From Candidatus Melainabacteria bacterium (lineage in GTDB: Bacteria; Cyanobacteriota; Vampirovibrionia; Obscuribacterales; Obscuribacteraceae): DNA of 64,000 nt. Below the pieces are notes generated by a model. It worked only from the letters and a program-made list of their open reading frames with translations. It was not told where the DNA came from and searched no databases. The translations under genes and the position numbers were made by a program. Each line of letters opens with the position of its first letter. Position 1 is the first letter of the stretch. Of the stretch, positions 18,467-27,630 are shown in pieces. The stretch is from NCBI GenBank assembly GCA_003963305.1, contig RXJR01000015.1, forward strand, positions 124,001-188,000. The letters are read 5' to 3'.

Positions 18467-18522
18467 AACTACTGACTTTCAGAGAACTGAATTTAAGCCT
18501 ATTTCGAACTACTGATTTTCAG
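18467..18522. repeat. Direct repeat of 16 bp across a gene end
   Basis: Positions 18467-18482 and 18507-18522 match at 15 of 16 bases. The second copy contains the stop codon of the following minus-strand gene, so this may be a small tandem duplication of its 3' end. Confidence 0.4.
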
Positions 18523-19018
18523 CTTGCTGCTTCTTATAGTTCTCGTAAGCCTCTTGCTGCTGCACATATTGTTGTGCGATTTGCAAAAGGGATTGCGGGC
18601 TTTGCGAGCCGGTTGCGCCGCCGATTTCTACGGCGCGACGGTAAGCTGCCACTGCACCCTTATAGTTCTTGTTGCGCATCAATGCATTGCCCAGACCAAT
18701 CTGGTAGTCAGCGTTGCGCGGCGCATTTTTAACAGCCAGTTGATACTGCCCGGCCGCACCATTTGCATTGCCGCCTCGCAGCAAGAAATTACCGTAGTCA
18801 AAGTGTAACTGCGCATCTGAAGGCTTCATGTTCAGCAGTGCTTGATACTCAGCGCCTGCTTCACTTTTGCGCTGCGACAAATAGATTTGCAGTAAGCATC
18901 TGTGAATATTTTCTCGCTTCTGAGCAGGCGTGTCAGCGATACTGGCTGTTGCTGAAACCGCCATGACCACAGCCGCTATGCCGAAAGAAAACACAGAGCG
19001 TGAAACCGTAGAAAACAT
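18509..19018 (-). CDS. Secreted TPR protein
   Basis: 169 residues from the ATG at 19018, which has GGAGG at six bases; an upstream start at 19036 lacks one. It has a signal peptide (about residues 1-28, A-S-I-A-D cleavage) and then three TPRs (A-E-Y-Q-A-L-L, A-A-G-Q-Y-Q-L-A-V, A-V-A-A-Y-R-R-A-V-E). The tail is Gln-rich. It follows the larger TPR gene at 19038 by 19 bases, so the two are probably co-expressed and exported together. Confidence 0.8.
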   Translation of the reverse strand: MFSTVSRSVFSFGIAAVVMAVSATASIADTPAQKRENIHRCLLQIYLSQRKSEAGAEYQALLNMKPSDAQLHFDYGNFLLRGGNANGAAGQYQLAVKNAPRNADYQIGLGNALMRNKNYKGAVAAYRRAVEIGGATGSQSPQSLLQIAQQYVQQQEAYENYKKQQAENQ

Positions 19019-19037
19019 CTCGGACCTCCAAATCATT

Positions 19038-20027
19038 TTAGCTGTTGGGATTGCGCATGTTGAATTTGTCGAGCAACTGATAGAGATTATTCAAATTGTC
19101 ATCAGTTGCCGGCTGGCGTCCATACGAGCCCTGGAAGGTCTCGAACATGCCGCGCTTAGGCACAGCGAACTCAATAAACAAAATCCAGCTGCTTCCTTTT
19201 TCAGGCAATGTTTTTTCGCTAAACTTCCACCCGGCTGGTTTAGCGGTGTTGACCAGATCGTGGAAGTCATACTTGAGCGGCAGCGCTTTGTTTAGAGGCG
19301 GTCCTTTCAAGTTCTTGGTGATGTGATAGTGAGCCATCGGTGGGTGGTTCCAGCTGGCGTCTTTCTCTGTGTTTTTTTCAAGCCCTTCGAATTCAGCGAT
19401 CACGATACATTCTGCCTTGACCGCATTTTCGAAACTGAGTGAATAAGTTTCGGGTGGACGCTCGGGCTCTTTAGGCTTCTCCGGCACCTTGGGCTCTTCC
19501 TTTGGTGGCGGTGGTGGCACGTACGGTGTTGAAGGAACGATGTCTATGTTCTTGATTTTAGGAACGAAAGCCACAGTGGGAGTATCGGCGTTGGCCAGAG
19601 CCTTTTTCAACCATGGCACCGCCTCATCATATTTGTTAAGGTGGAAAAGAGCCTGTCCATACTCATAAGACAGCGTGGGCTGTTTCTTAGGATCGAGCTC
19701 AAAAATCTTCTCAATCGCGAAGGCTACCTGGTCCCACTCGCCAGCCTTGATGGCCGAGTTGTAAAGCCCTTCATACAATTCAACAGATTTGGGGCTGAGA
19801 CCGATTGCAGTTCTATATTCGTCGCGAGCCCGACCATAGTCGCCGGCATTGTAGTAGTCAGCGGCTTTGTTCGAATGTCGAATCAGTGTTACAGACTCTT
19901 CTGCCAGAGCCCCAGGAGGCACTGCAGAGACCATTGCAAGCAACATCGCCGAACCAGCCAGGAGGAATCCGTTGCGTCTCATGCCATTCATCCTTGAAAT
20001 ATTAGAATCTGGGACCTTTCTGAACAT
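19038..20027 (-). CDS. Secreted TPR protein with proline-rich hinge and unknown C-terminal domain
   Basis: 329 residues. The ATG at 20027 has a strong AGGAG site, which favours it over internal ATGs. A signal peptide with a long basic n-region (cleavage near A-L-A-E) precedes about three TPRs (residues 50-165). A Pro/Lys/Glu hinge (about 180-215) leads to a C-terminal domain of ~120 residues rich in aromatic residues (S-S-W-I-L-F-I-E-F) that I do not recognise. It is first in an operon with the TPR gene at 18509. Confidence 0.78.
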   Translation of the reverse strand: MFRKVPDSNISRMNGMRRNGFLLAGSAMLLAMVSAVPPGALAEESVTLIRHSNKAADYYNAGDYGRARDEYRTAIGLSPKSVELYEGLYNSAIKAGEWDQVAFAIEKIFELDPKKQPTLSYEYGQALFHLNKYDEAVPWLKKALANADTPTVAFVPKIKNIDIVPSTPYVPPPPPKEEPKVPEKPKEPERPPETYSLSFENAVKAECIVIAEFEGLEKNTEKDASWNHPPMAHYHITKNLKGPPLNKALPLKYDFHDLVNTAKPAGWKFSEKTLPEKGSSWILFIEFAVPKRGMFETFQGSYGRQPATDDNLNNLYQLLDKFNMRNPNS

Positions 20028-20255
20028 TCAAAACTCCTCTCGCCAACATTCGCTTGCTGCACGAACAACCAGCCAGTGCACCATCATAATCTCATTTCTA
20101 CCACTTTGATGCTCGAACCCTAACCTTGAAGGTTTCTTTTTGTCTTGCAATTCTGGCTTTAGACCGGTTTTTCAGGGCTCTCAGGCAGACGAACGTTTTC
20201 AAGTACGGCGCAGGTTAAACCATCAGGTCGAGCTTCGGTCAATAGACCTGAATGC

Positions 20256-22010
20256 TTACCAGGACCCGCCGCCACCACCACCAAATCCGCCACCACTGTA
20301 GCCACCCGAGAAGCCGCTGCCTCCTGAGGAGGCGGAACTTCCACTGCTCGAGCTGCTTGTCTGCACTGGCATCGAAGCAAACGTGCTGCGCATGGTATTC
20401 ATTCCATAGCCCAGGTCATCGACAAAGTCAGTGACGGAAAAAATGCTGTTCGGTCCATACCCCATGGGCTGATACCAGTCGGGAGGGGTCGTCAACAGCC
20501 CCTCGAAGGCAGTAGCCCACTGGTCGGCAGCACCGAGCACCATGGCGTAAGGCAAAAGTCGCCCGAAAATAGTCGGATCATCTTTGGCCAGCACTCTAAT
20601 TCTTTCTTTTTCCGCCATACGCACAAAGCGTGCAAAACCGAGACACTCTCGCTTCGCCCTGGAACCAGCAGCGGAACGCGCCGGCATCGCTCTGGCAAAA
20701 AGAAAAATAATGCCGGCTGATGACAGTACCCCGATACCCCAAACAGCCGCATAGATCAGCAAATATACGCCGGCGAAGAGGAGGAGGACTGCCATGGCGT
20801 AATAGTTCGTGCGAACAAGATCGGGATTGGCCAGAAACAGTCCTTTGGTTGTCAGCGAGTCGTAAATAGATTTCTTTATGCCTGGCAAAAACGCATAAAA
20901 TTTTGCTTGCAAATTGCTCAAGGTATTAGTTGCATTTGCATGTAAATCGTAATTGAACAAGCCCTGCAAGAACGATAGTTCGTGAGGTGAGAGGCTCTCA
21001 CCAGCAGGTGGATCGAGCTTGACGAACAGGTAATCTTTCTTGGCGAAGAACAGCAACCCCGACCCCTTCTGCTGAACGATCTTCAAATGACCACGCACAG
21101 CCAGATCGACCAGTGTCGAAACTATGTCTTCCATGTCACAAGATTCATCAACAAGAGTGCCGACCTCCGCCGGTGACAGGTCTTTCGGAGGCGTCCACTC
21201 GACTGCGATGGGCAGATCACCATCTACATCTCGACCTGAATACCACCACAGCAACGACATCACGCTCAAAGTGCCAAGCGGCAAAACCCAGGCCGGCCAG
21301 CGCTCTTTGAGATATTGCAGGATCTCTTTCCACAAGGGCGGTGGCGTCACCGACCCGGCAGGCAGACCAACAACGATAGTCAAGCCTTCTCCAGCTTGCA
21401 GTGGTGCCGGGCTAGCGAAGCGAGCAACATCGCCGCTCACGGAACTAATTGCATTAGTTGTACTGCCAGGTGGTCCATAAAAGGAAGTAACGCGAATCTC
21501 TTCCGGTTTGACAGTCTTTGGCACGCGCACATTTGCACTGGCGTGAGCGATCGGATAAGGCCACTGATCCCCTGTGACATTCCAGTAGAACTCAGGCTGT
21601 TTGTCTTGATTGAAGAAATTAAGCGCCCGCTCTACTCTGTATTTGATTTGATAGAAGTGCACACCACTGACGGTGCGATCGGCGTCGCCGATCTTGATCA
21701 TCACTTCATTACCCTGATGACTGAAAATATAATTCGCAGATAATCCGGAATCGCTTACCACACTCTCCACCTTTAAGGGCAAAGAATACGTTGAGCCGTG
21801 CCGCTGGTAGATGACGGGGATGTGTCGATATATTCCGTGGCGCTGATTATTTTCGAAATCGACTGTGATAGCTTCCGTGATCTCGACGGAAGAATCTTCC
21901 TCAATGACAATGTCGGAACTGAAGTCCTGCACCACATCGGCAAATGCGGGAGCCGACGAGCCTAGTACCACATACAGTGCTATTGAAAATACGAAAGGGA
22001 AGACTTTCAT
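20256..22010 (-). CDS. DUF2207-family membrane protein with Gly-rich tail
   Basis: 584 residues from the ATG at 22010; a GTG at 22076 is an alternative. A signal peptide precedes an extracytoplasmic DUF2207 domain (V-V-Q-D-F-S-S-D-I, then R-H-G-I-Y-R-x-I-P). A single membrane helix lies near residue 240-262, then a cytoplasmic region and a helical pair near 400-445. The C-terminus ends in a Ser/Gly-rich stretch (GGGFGGGG). This layout matches DUF2207 (YciQ-like) proteins, whose function is not established. Confidence 0.88.
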   Translation of the reverse strand: MKVFPFVFSIALYVVLGSSAPAFADVVQDFSSDIVIEEDSSVEITEAITVDFENNQRHGIYRHIPVIYQRHGSTYSLPLKVESVVSDSGLSANYIFSHQGNEVMIKIGDADRTVSGVHFYQIKYRVERALNFFNQDKQPEFYWNVTGDQWPYPIAHASANVRVPKTVKPEEIRVTSFYGPPGSTTNAISSVSGDVARFASPAPLQAGEGLTIVVGLPAGSVTPPPLWKEILQYLKERWPAWVLPLGTLSVMSLLWWYSGRDVDGDLPIAVEWTPPKDLSPAEVGTLVDESCDMEDIVSTLVDLAVRGHLKIVQQKGSGLLFFAKKDYLFVKLDPPAGESLSPHELSFLQGLFNYDLHANATNTLSNLQAKFYAFLPGIKKSIYDSLTTKGLFLANPDLVRTNYYAMAVLLLFAGVYLLIYAAVWGIGVLSSAGIIFLFARAMPARSAAGSRAKRECLGFARFVRMAEKERIRVLAKDDPTIFGRLLPYAMVLGAADQWATAFEGLLTTPPDWYQPMGYGPNSIFSVTDFVDDLGYGMNTMRSTFASMPVQTSSSSSGSSASSGGSGFSGGYSGGGFGGGGGGSW

Positions 22011-22228
22011 CTTGAATACCCGCTTTAATCTGCGGCGCTCAGGCAAAATTCGAACTCGACCTAGATAAGAATACACATATTGGATTCAAATCACCCGTCC
22101 CAATCCCGGCTTGGCAAAAAAATCCTCCGCTTTTGGAAAATTTTGCATCGAAAAGCCTCGAAATCGTTGGAATAATTGGACGCCAGTTTTATACTGAAAC
22201 TATAGCCAAAGCTTTATACGAGGCATTA

Positions 22229-22783
22229 ATGGAATTACCGCCGCGCGAAGTTCCTGAGGGACTTTCAGCTCAAGAATATTACAAACTTGGCGTCCAATAT
22301 AAATCAATGGGTTGGACGGAACAGGCTCGCGACGCGCTCAATTTCGCACTTGAAGATACGTCAGACGCTGCGACCACCGCCTCAGCAAAGATTTTCTTGC
22401 GTACTAAGATTCCCCGCTATCCCGTGCCACTGCTGGCCGAGCAAAAGAATATCGAGGGATTCAACTTGATGGCAACCGGTGACGTTGACGCCGCTCGCAA
22501 TACATTCGAGGAATTGATCGCCCAATTTCCGGATTTCGAGTGGCCATACGGTAATCTGGCCGTGCTATGCCTTCATGACGGGCAGATTCCAAAGGCCAAA
22601 GATTTACTGGAACAAGCTCTCGAAATAAATCCCGACTATGTCAATGGCTGGTTGCACATGGCGACCGCGAAAGGACTGGAGTTAGACCTGGACGGTGCTC
22701 GCAAGTGCGTCGAACGGGCACTGCAGTCTGATCCCACAGACACGGCAGCAAAAGCAATGCGCGATGCGCTCAATGAGCTTTAG
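22229..22783 (+). CDS. Cytoplasmic TPR protein
   Basis: 184 residues from the ATG at 22229 (GAGG five bases upstream); the frame is open to a TTG at 22133. The Y-Y-K-L-G-V-Q-Y-K-S-M-G segment and A-R-N-T-F-E-E-L-I, A-K-D-L-L-E-Q-A-L-E-I-N-P mark at least four TPRs. There is no signal peptide. It is divergent from the DUF2207 gene. The partner is unknown. Confidence 0.78.
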   Translation: MELPPREVPEGLSAQEYYKLGVQYKSMGWTEQARDALNFALEDTSDAATTASAKIFLRTKIPRYPVPLLAEQKNIEGFNLMATGDVDAARNTFEELIAQFPDFEWPYGNLAVLCLHDGQIPKAKDLLEQALEINPDYVNGWLHMATAKGLELDLDGARKCVERALQSDPTDTAAKAMRDALNEL

Positions 22784-23151
22784 TACGGGCGCGAGTCTGA
22801 CAAACTGAAGGCGCATCACAAAATCGGGCGACTGATAAGTAGCATAATCCTCGCCTTATTACTCCTGGCAGCTGAACAGTCGCCTGTTTTTCGGCAATTT
22901 ATATGTGTTTTCCTATGTTCTATATAGTCGGTTTTAGCTGCAAGCCTGAACAATTGGGTGCATGATATTGGTGCGGAGGGCTCTCCGCCTCATGTGACTG
23001 TTACTACGTCCGAAAAGCGAAAACAATTCGCGTCGCACTTCGCGGCAAAAATTGAGTTGCAGCCGTCAGATCAAACTGGCGACCGGTGCGCTCATGTCTA
23101 TGCCAGGCCGCACTTGTGCCGGGCTTCAGTGTGCCAAAAAGGGTCAATCTT
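22784..23151. other. Intergenic region of about 370 bases
   Basis: No convincing gene. It holds a short hairpin (22973-22978 with 22983-22988, four-base loop) and an open frame from 23086 that merges with the next gene but has no ribosome site. I looked for a c-di-GMP riboswitch (GEMM-type) because of the downstream MshEN-like gene and found no match to its conserved sequence blocks. It may carry the promoter and a long 5' leader. Confidence 0.4.
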
Positions 23152-24441
23152 ATGAATACTTTGGGAAGCAGCATGCTAATTGGCGACCTTTTAAGGGGCG
23201 CCAAACTTATTCAAATTCACGATCTTACTAACGCAGTACAGGTAGCGAGCAAAACAGGGTTGCCTGTAGGAAGAGTGCTCGTCATGCTCGGGCTGGTGAC
23301 AAGCGAAACCGTTCATGCGGCGCTACAAGCTCAATCACTCGTGCGCGATCGGCTCATAACGATGGAAGTGGCTACCAAAGCAATTGGTATGGTGGCAAGC
23401 TATCGCATCGATCTGGAACGGGCGCTCGAATGCTTAGGCTCATTGCCAGGACGAGAATTTGAAACCAACAAGCTGGGCGACTTACTCGTGCTCGCCGGGC
23501 TGATTACTAATGATTGCCTGGTGGAATCTCTGAAAACCAGTCAACATCTCAATTTACCGCTTGGGCGTATCCTCGTGCTGAAGAACATCCTCAAGGAACA
23601 CACAGTCGAAGCAGCACTTAATGCTCAGGTGCTACTGCGCGATGGAGTTATCGACCGCAAAACAGCAGTGGCTGCATTGAAAAACGCCAGGAAAACACAT
23701 ACATCTCTGGAAAGCTGCTTGACTGCAGCCGGAGTAGACTCAGGCAACAAGCGCCAGACGATAAGGCTGGGAGAGCTCTTCGTACTCGCCGAAATAGTCA
23801 CCGAGCCAGACCTTCTGGCAGCCGTGGAAATAGGACTCAACGAAGGCACTCAAATAGGCCAGGTCCTGATGCAATTTGGTTTTATCAACAGCGATACACT
23901 AGAGACTTCACTAAAACTACAAGAGATGGTGCACAAACACTCGCTCTCAGTCTCACAAGCCGTGCAGGTGCTGAGACTATATCTCCAGGGTGTCGACATT
24001 CCTCATGCCATTGCCAGCATCGCCGAACCTGAAGTCAATCCGGTGCAGGCGGTAGGATTAGCTGAGGTCCTCTATCTATCAGGGTTGGTGCCTCAGGAAG
24101 ATACAGAAAAAGCTTTAGCAATCAGCTATGCCAGTCGCATTCCATTCAACAAAGTTTTGCTGCAATACAACATGATCAAAGAGGAAGCGTTGAATGTTGC
24201 CACCCGCTGTCTTCTTCTCATGGGAGAGAATCTGCTTACTGCCGAAGAAGCAATCGTAGCCATGCACCACTGCATATGGAGCGGCACTGAGTTAGTTGTG
24301 GTTCTTAGCAAAATGGGCTGGCTGGAAGAGCAACAACGCAAAGAAAATGAAGACGCGCTTCCAATCTTGCTTGGTGACACTCCAATAACATACACCCCTC
24401 CACCGACGCCTGAATTCAACCCAACCGCTTCGATCTGGTAA
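23152..24441 (+). CDS. Protein of four ~98-residue MshEN-like repeats
   Basis: 429 residues from the ATG at 23152 (AGGG nine bases upstream). The protein is built of four repeats starting near residues 10, 108, 206 and 303, a period of 97-98. Each has two L-G-x-L-L-x-x-A-G-L-I-x-x-x-x-L half-motifs followed by a helical tail (L-V-R-D-x-x-I, then A-x-x-A-L). The half-motifs match the two 24-residue halves of the MshEN/GspE-N fold, which binds c-di-GMP in MshE. The third repeat (R-L-G-E-L-F to S-L-K-L-Q) is closest to the binding consensus. There is no ATPase domain, signal peptide or membrane segment. Confidence 0.75.
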   Translation: MNTLGSSMLIGDLLRGAKLIQIHDLTNAVQVASKTGLPVGRVLVMLGLVTSETVHAALQAQSLVRDRLITMEVATKAIGMVASYRIDLERALECLGSLPGREFETNKLGDLLVLAGLITNDCLVESLKTSQHLNLPLGRILVLKNILKEHTVEAALNAQVLLRDGVIDRKTAVAALKNARKTHTSLESCLTAAGVDSGNKRQTIRLGELFVLAEIVTEPDLLAAVEIGLNEGTQIGQVLMQFGFINSDTLETSLKLQEMVHKHSLSVSQAVQVLRLYLQGVDIPHAIASIAEPEVNPVQAVGLAEVLYLSGLVPQEDTEKALAISYASRIPFNKVLLQYNMIKEEALNVATRCLLLMGENLLTAEEAIVAMHHCIWSGTELVVVLSKMGWLEEQQRKENEDALPILLGDTPITYTPPPTPEFNPTASIW

Positions 24442-24453
24442 ATCAAAGTCTAA

Positions 24454-26955
24454 CTAAGCAAGCCGGTTAGTTGGCACCCAGAGCAAAACAACCGAGTTGA
24501 CCTGAATATTAGTTTTCTTGGGCGCAATGGAAGTCGACTTGATTGAATCGAGATGCGACTGCATCTCTTGATTGAGCCGATTCACTTCGCCATCGAACTG
24601 ACTTTGCATGTCTTCGAACTGCTCTCTCAAGCTCTGCAAAGATTCAAGTGCTCGTTCCGAATCTGCTTGTTTTTGGGAGGCGCGACTCACTCTCCTTGCG
24701 GCCGTCGTCGCCTTGTTAATGGTGCCGCTTCCAAGCGGTCGACGTGAAACCATAGCACCAAAAATAGTGGCACCAACTGATATCATCGAATGCAGTTGTT
24801 CATCCCGTGATTCTTGCGCTTGCCGCTCTGAACGTTGCTGAGCGATTCGCATCCGCTCCTCCAGAGCATTCAGTTTGGGAGCATATTTAGTTCTCAACTT
24901 CTCCTTCAGCTGATCTCGCAGTTCGTTCAACTTCTGCTGCACTCGAACACTAAACGCTCCTGGCTGCTCATTTGGCAGCGAGTACATTTGCAACCCCGGA
25001 CAACACAGCAACTGATACTTTTGGGATTGACTCAGCCAGACGGCAAACGATTTAGACCAATTTTTGTAATTGACTTCTTGACAGAGAGCACTGGGAGGTT
25101 CAACAAAACTCGCGCCAGGTTCCGGCTCGGAATTGAACTTCTCGATTGTATACTTCACAGCCTGTGCATCACTCCAATTGAAGGTAGCACCATCACCGGT
25201 GACATTGGCGATGAAGGCTTTCGAAACAGTTTCATCAAGCTGCGTTTTCGAATCTGTAAACCGAATTGTTGCCGAGGCATACAGAAATGGCTTGTATACG
25301 ACCGATGCATCAGACAAAATGCTTTGCTTGGAAGGCAAAAAATACTGTTTAACGGCAGGAGGTAAAGCGGGCCGGATAGCCGATTGATTCAGCCCGGTCG
25401 GTTGATTGGGCGCGACGGACTGCGGATTCGCTCCGGTCGATTGATTCGTTGCGACGGACGGCGAATTCATTGCAACGGATCGATTTGTCACTGCATCCAC
25501 ACCTCCGCTCCCGTCTGGAAGCCGAGCTTGTTTACCAGCCATCAACGCCTTGATTTGCGCCTTCATCAGCGGTCCACGCAAATAAGACAAAGTCCAACGA
25601 GTTTGGAAAATTTCAGGGCGACTCTCATGCACATTATTCATCAAGAAAACTCGCCGACCAAGCCCGGACAAAATCTTTTCCATTTCCTGTCGATCGAATT
25701 TGCCACCGGTTTCTGCCGTTGCACCCTCAAGACCTTCCAAAACGCGCATCTTATCGCGCTCCGTCTGCAGTCTGCCAATAAACCAGGTGCCTGTATTTGC
25801 CAGACCTTTGTAATCAAGGTCAACCGGGTTTTGTGTAGCCAGTATCAAACCCAAACCGTATGCACGAGCTTGCTTAAGCAAAGTCAAAAGTGGCTGCTTC
25901 GATGGAGGATTGGCGACAGGAGGGAAATAACCAAAGATCTCATCCATGTACAAGATAGCGCGCAGGCTGCTTGTGCCAGATTGAGAACGCATCCAGGAAA
26001 CCATCTGACCGAGCAGGAGGGAGACAAAAAACATGCGTTCCGTGTCACTCAAATGAGCGATCGAAAAGATGCTCACCTGCGGTTTACCGCTCTCAGAGTG
26101 CAGCAACTTACTTATGTCGAGCGGTTCTCCAGAAAGCCAGGCATCGAAGCCCGGCGCCGCTAACAGATTATTGATCGTCATAGCCAATTCGAACCGGTCT
26201 TTAGAAGGAAAAAACGACTCGATGTCTATAGCACCAACTTGCGTCATCGGCGGTTTCTGAATTTGCAAAATGATTTCGGGCAAAGTCAGATCATCACCCT
26301 TGCGCCAGGCTCGGTCCAGAATATTCGAAAGCAAGATATGCTCTCGACTCTTCAACGGATCGACGTTACCGCCCAGCAAAGCCAACAAACAATTGGCAGT
26401 AGTAACGACACGATCTCGCATTGCTTCACTATCTTCGATGACTTCTCGAGGCGGAGATGAAAGTGACTGCAAAATCGAAATCGGAATTCCGGCAGTACTT
26501 CCCGGCGTATAAATCTTGAAATCAGCGGATGACTTAAGCAGCTTGATCCGCTCTGCACTCTGCCCCCATTCCGCCAGACCAGTTTTCCAAGCCATTGCTT
26601 GCTGCTCGGCAAATTGCCCGGGAGTGAGATTTTTCTGCCTCGCTTCATCAGCATTGACCCAGGGCTCAAACTCCTCAACACTCAGATTGGGAAAGGTCAA
26701 CAACAGATTCGATAAATCACCTTTGGGATCGATGGCGATCACAGGAATATTGTCGATTGCCGCCTCTTCAACGAGATCAAGGCAGAGACCTGTTTTGCCG
26801 CTACCAGTCATGCCAATGCATACAGCGTGGGTCAGCAAATCGCGACAGTCATACAAAACCAGCTCGTCTGTTGTTTTCTCGGCTCCTAGGTCGTATCGAC
26901 GACCAAGATAGAAGAGTCCCAGTTTCTCAAAATCCTGACTCAGCGCCACAGTCAC
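24454..26955 (-). CDS. HerA/VirB4-like ATPase with coiled-coil C-terminus
   Basis: 833 residues, GTG start with GAGG eight bases upstream. The Walker A motif is G-M-T-G-S-G-K-T near residue 48. Walker B is I-L-Y-M-D-E, and the A-T-Q-N-P sensor region follows, as in HerA-FtsK ATPases. A 13-residue repeated linker (around 25394-25471) separates the ATPase from a C-terminal domain with a long coiled coil (about residues 715-820). No NurA nuclease, secretion or conjugation gene is nearby, so its role (DNA translocation, repair or defence) is open. It follows a TPR lipoprotein gene by 13 bases. Confidence 0.85.
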   Translation of the reverse strand: MTVALSQDFEKLGLFYLGRRYDLGAEKTTDELVLYDCRDLLTHAVCIGMTGSGKTGLCLDLVEEAAIDNIPVIAIDPKGDLSNLLLTFPNLSVEEFEPWVNADEARQKNLTPGQFAEQQAMAWKTGLAEWGQSAERIKLLKSSADFKIYTPGSTAGIPISILQSLSSPPREVIEDSEAMRDRVVTTANCLLALLGGNVDPLKSREHILLSNILDRAWRKGDDLTLPEIILQIQKPPMTQVGAIDIESFFPSKDRFELAMTINNLLAAPGFDAWLSGEPLDISKLLHSESGKPQVSIFSIAHLSDTERMFFVSLLLGQMVSWMRSQSGTSSLRAILYMDEIFGYFPPVANPPSKQPLLTLLKQARAYGLGLILATQNPVDLDYKGLANTGTWFIGRLQTERDKMRVLEGLEGATAETGGKFDRQEMEKILSGLGRRVFLMNNVHESRPEIFQTRWTLSYLRGPLMKAQIKALMAGKQARLPDGSGGVDAVTNRSVAMNSPSVATNQSTGANPQSVAPNQPTGLNQSAIRPALPPAVKQYFLPSKQSILSDASVVYKPFLYASATIRFTDSKTQLDETVSKAFIANVTGDGATFNWSDAQAVKYTIEKFNSEPEPGASFVEPPSALCQEVNYKNWSKSFAVWLSQSQKYQLLCCPGLQMYSLPNEQPGAFSVRVQQKLNELRDQLKEKLRTKYAPKLNALEERMRIAQQRSERQAQESRDEQLHSMISVGATIFGAMVSRRPLGSGTINKATTAARRVSRASQKQADSERALESLQSLREQFEDMQSQFDGEVNRLNQEMQSHLDSIKSTSIAPKKTNIQVNSVVLLWVPTNRLA
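25394..25471. repeat. 39-bp tandem repeat in the ATPase linker
   Basis: Two units (25394-25432, 25433-25471) with a further partial copy. The unit is 13 codons, so the frame is kept and the product has two copies of an N-x-x-S-V-A-x-N-Q-x-T-G-x linker. Confidence 0.7.
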
Positions 26956-26968
26956 AGAGCATACCTCA

Positions 26969-27535
26969 CTAAGATTTCTCGGGCTTAGCCTTAACTAGTG
27001 ACTGCTTCTTTGCCTCTTCATACTCTTTTTTGACGTCGTCGATATCTTTTGACTTCAGCATCTCCATGTAGCGAATCGCCTCCGCATAAAGAGGCAACGA
27101 CTCAGCCCATTTACCTTGTTTCGTCAAAATTCGTGCTTCGTTGCGCTCAGTAACTGGAATGCTTTCATTCATGTCGCCGTATGCTTTGCGAAAAATTTTG
27201 CGCGCCTTTTGCAAATAACCGGCACATTGCGTATACATCTTCTTCTTTTCGTACAAAGAGGCAAGATTGTTCAAACTGACTGCCACACGAACATCTTCGG
27301 GACCACATTCCTCCGCCTCTTTGAGACCGGCGACGAGGTTTTTCTCGGCAGCATCCAGATCTCCGCTTGTCAAAGCCGCAAGCCCGGCTTTATTTTTCTG
27401 ATCCCAGTCCCTGGCATGCTCGGCTGCGATCTCTTTTGGATCGAGTTTCAAACTGCTCTCTTTCGGCGTACAACCGGCGATTGAGGCACAGACGATTACC
27501 AGCAAAGTAATTTCAAGCAGAGCAGAACTTTTCAT
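26969..27535 (-). CDS. TPR lipoprotein
   Basis: 188 residues from the ATG at 27535. The signal ends in the lipobox S-I-A-G-C near residue 22, so the mature protein is lipid-anchored. Two to three kinesin-light-chain-type TPRs follow (V-A-V-S-L-N-N-L-A-S-L-Y), then a Lys/Glu-rich tail. It is directly upstream of the HerA-like ATPase gene on the same strand. Confidence 0.82.
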   Translation of the reverse strand: MKSSALLEITLLVIVCASIAGCTPKESSLKLDPKEIAAEHARDWDQKNKAGLAALTSGDLDAAEKNLVAGLKEAEECGPEDVRVAVSLNNLASLYEKKKMYTQCAGYLQKARKIFRKAYGDMNESIPVTERNEARILTKQGKWAESLPLYAEAIRYMEMLKSKDIDDVKKEYEEAKKQSLVKAKPEKS

Positions 27536-27630
27536 CAACAGTTTCCAGGAGACGTGAAGTCATATTTTACCCGGTTACGAGCATCTCTGGCTCGATCTTA
27601 ACTGCGGTTACCGTGCTCAACCTTGAATCT

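Noticed and set aside
22784-23151. A c-di-GMP (GEMM) riboswitch before the MshEN-like gene
   Set aside because: The conserved GEMM sequence blocks were not found; only a minor hairpin is visible.
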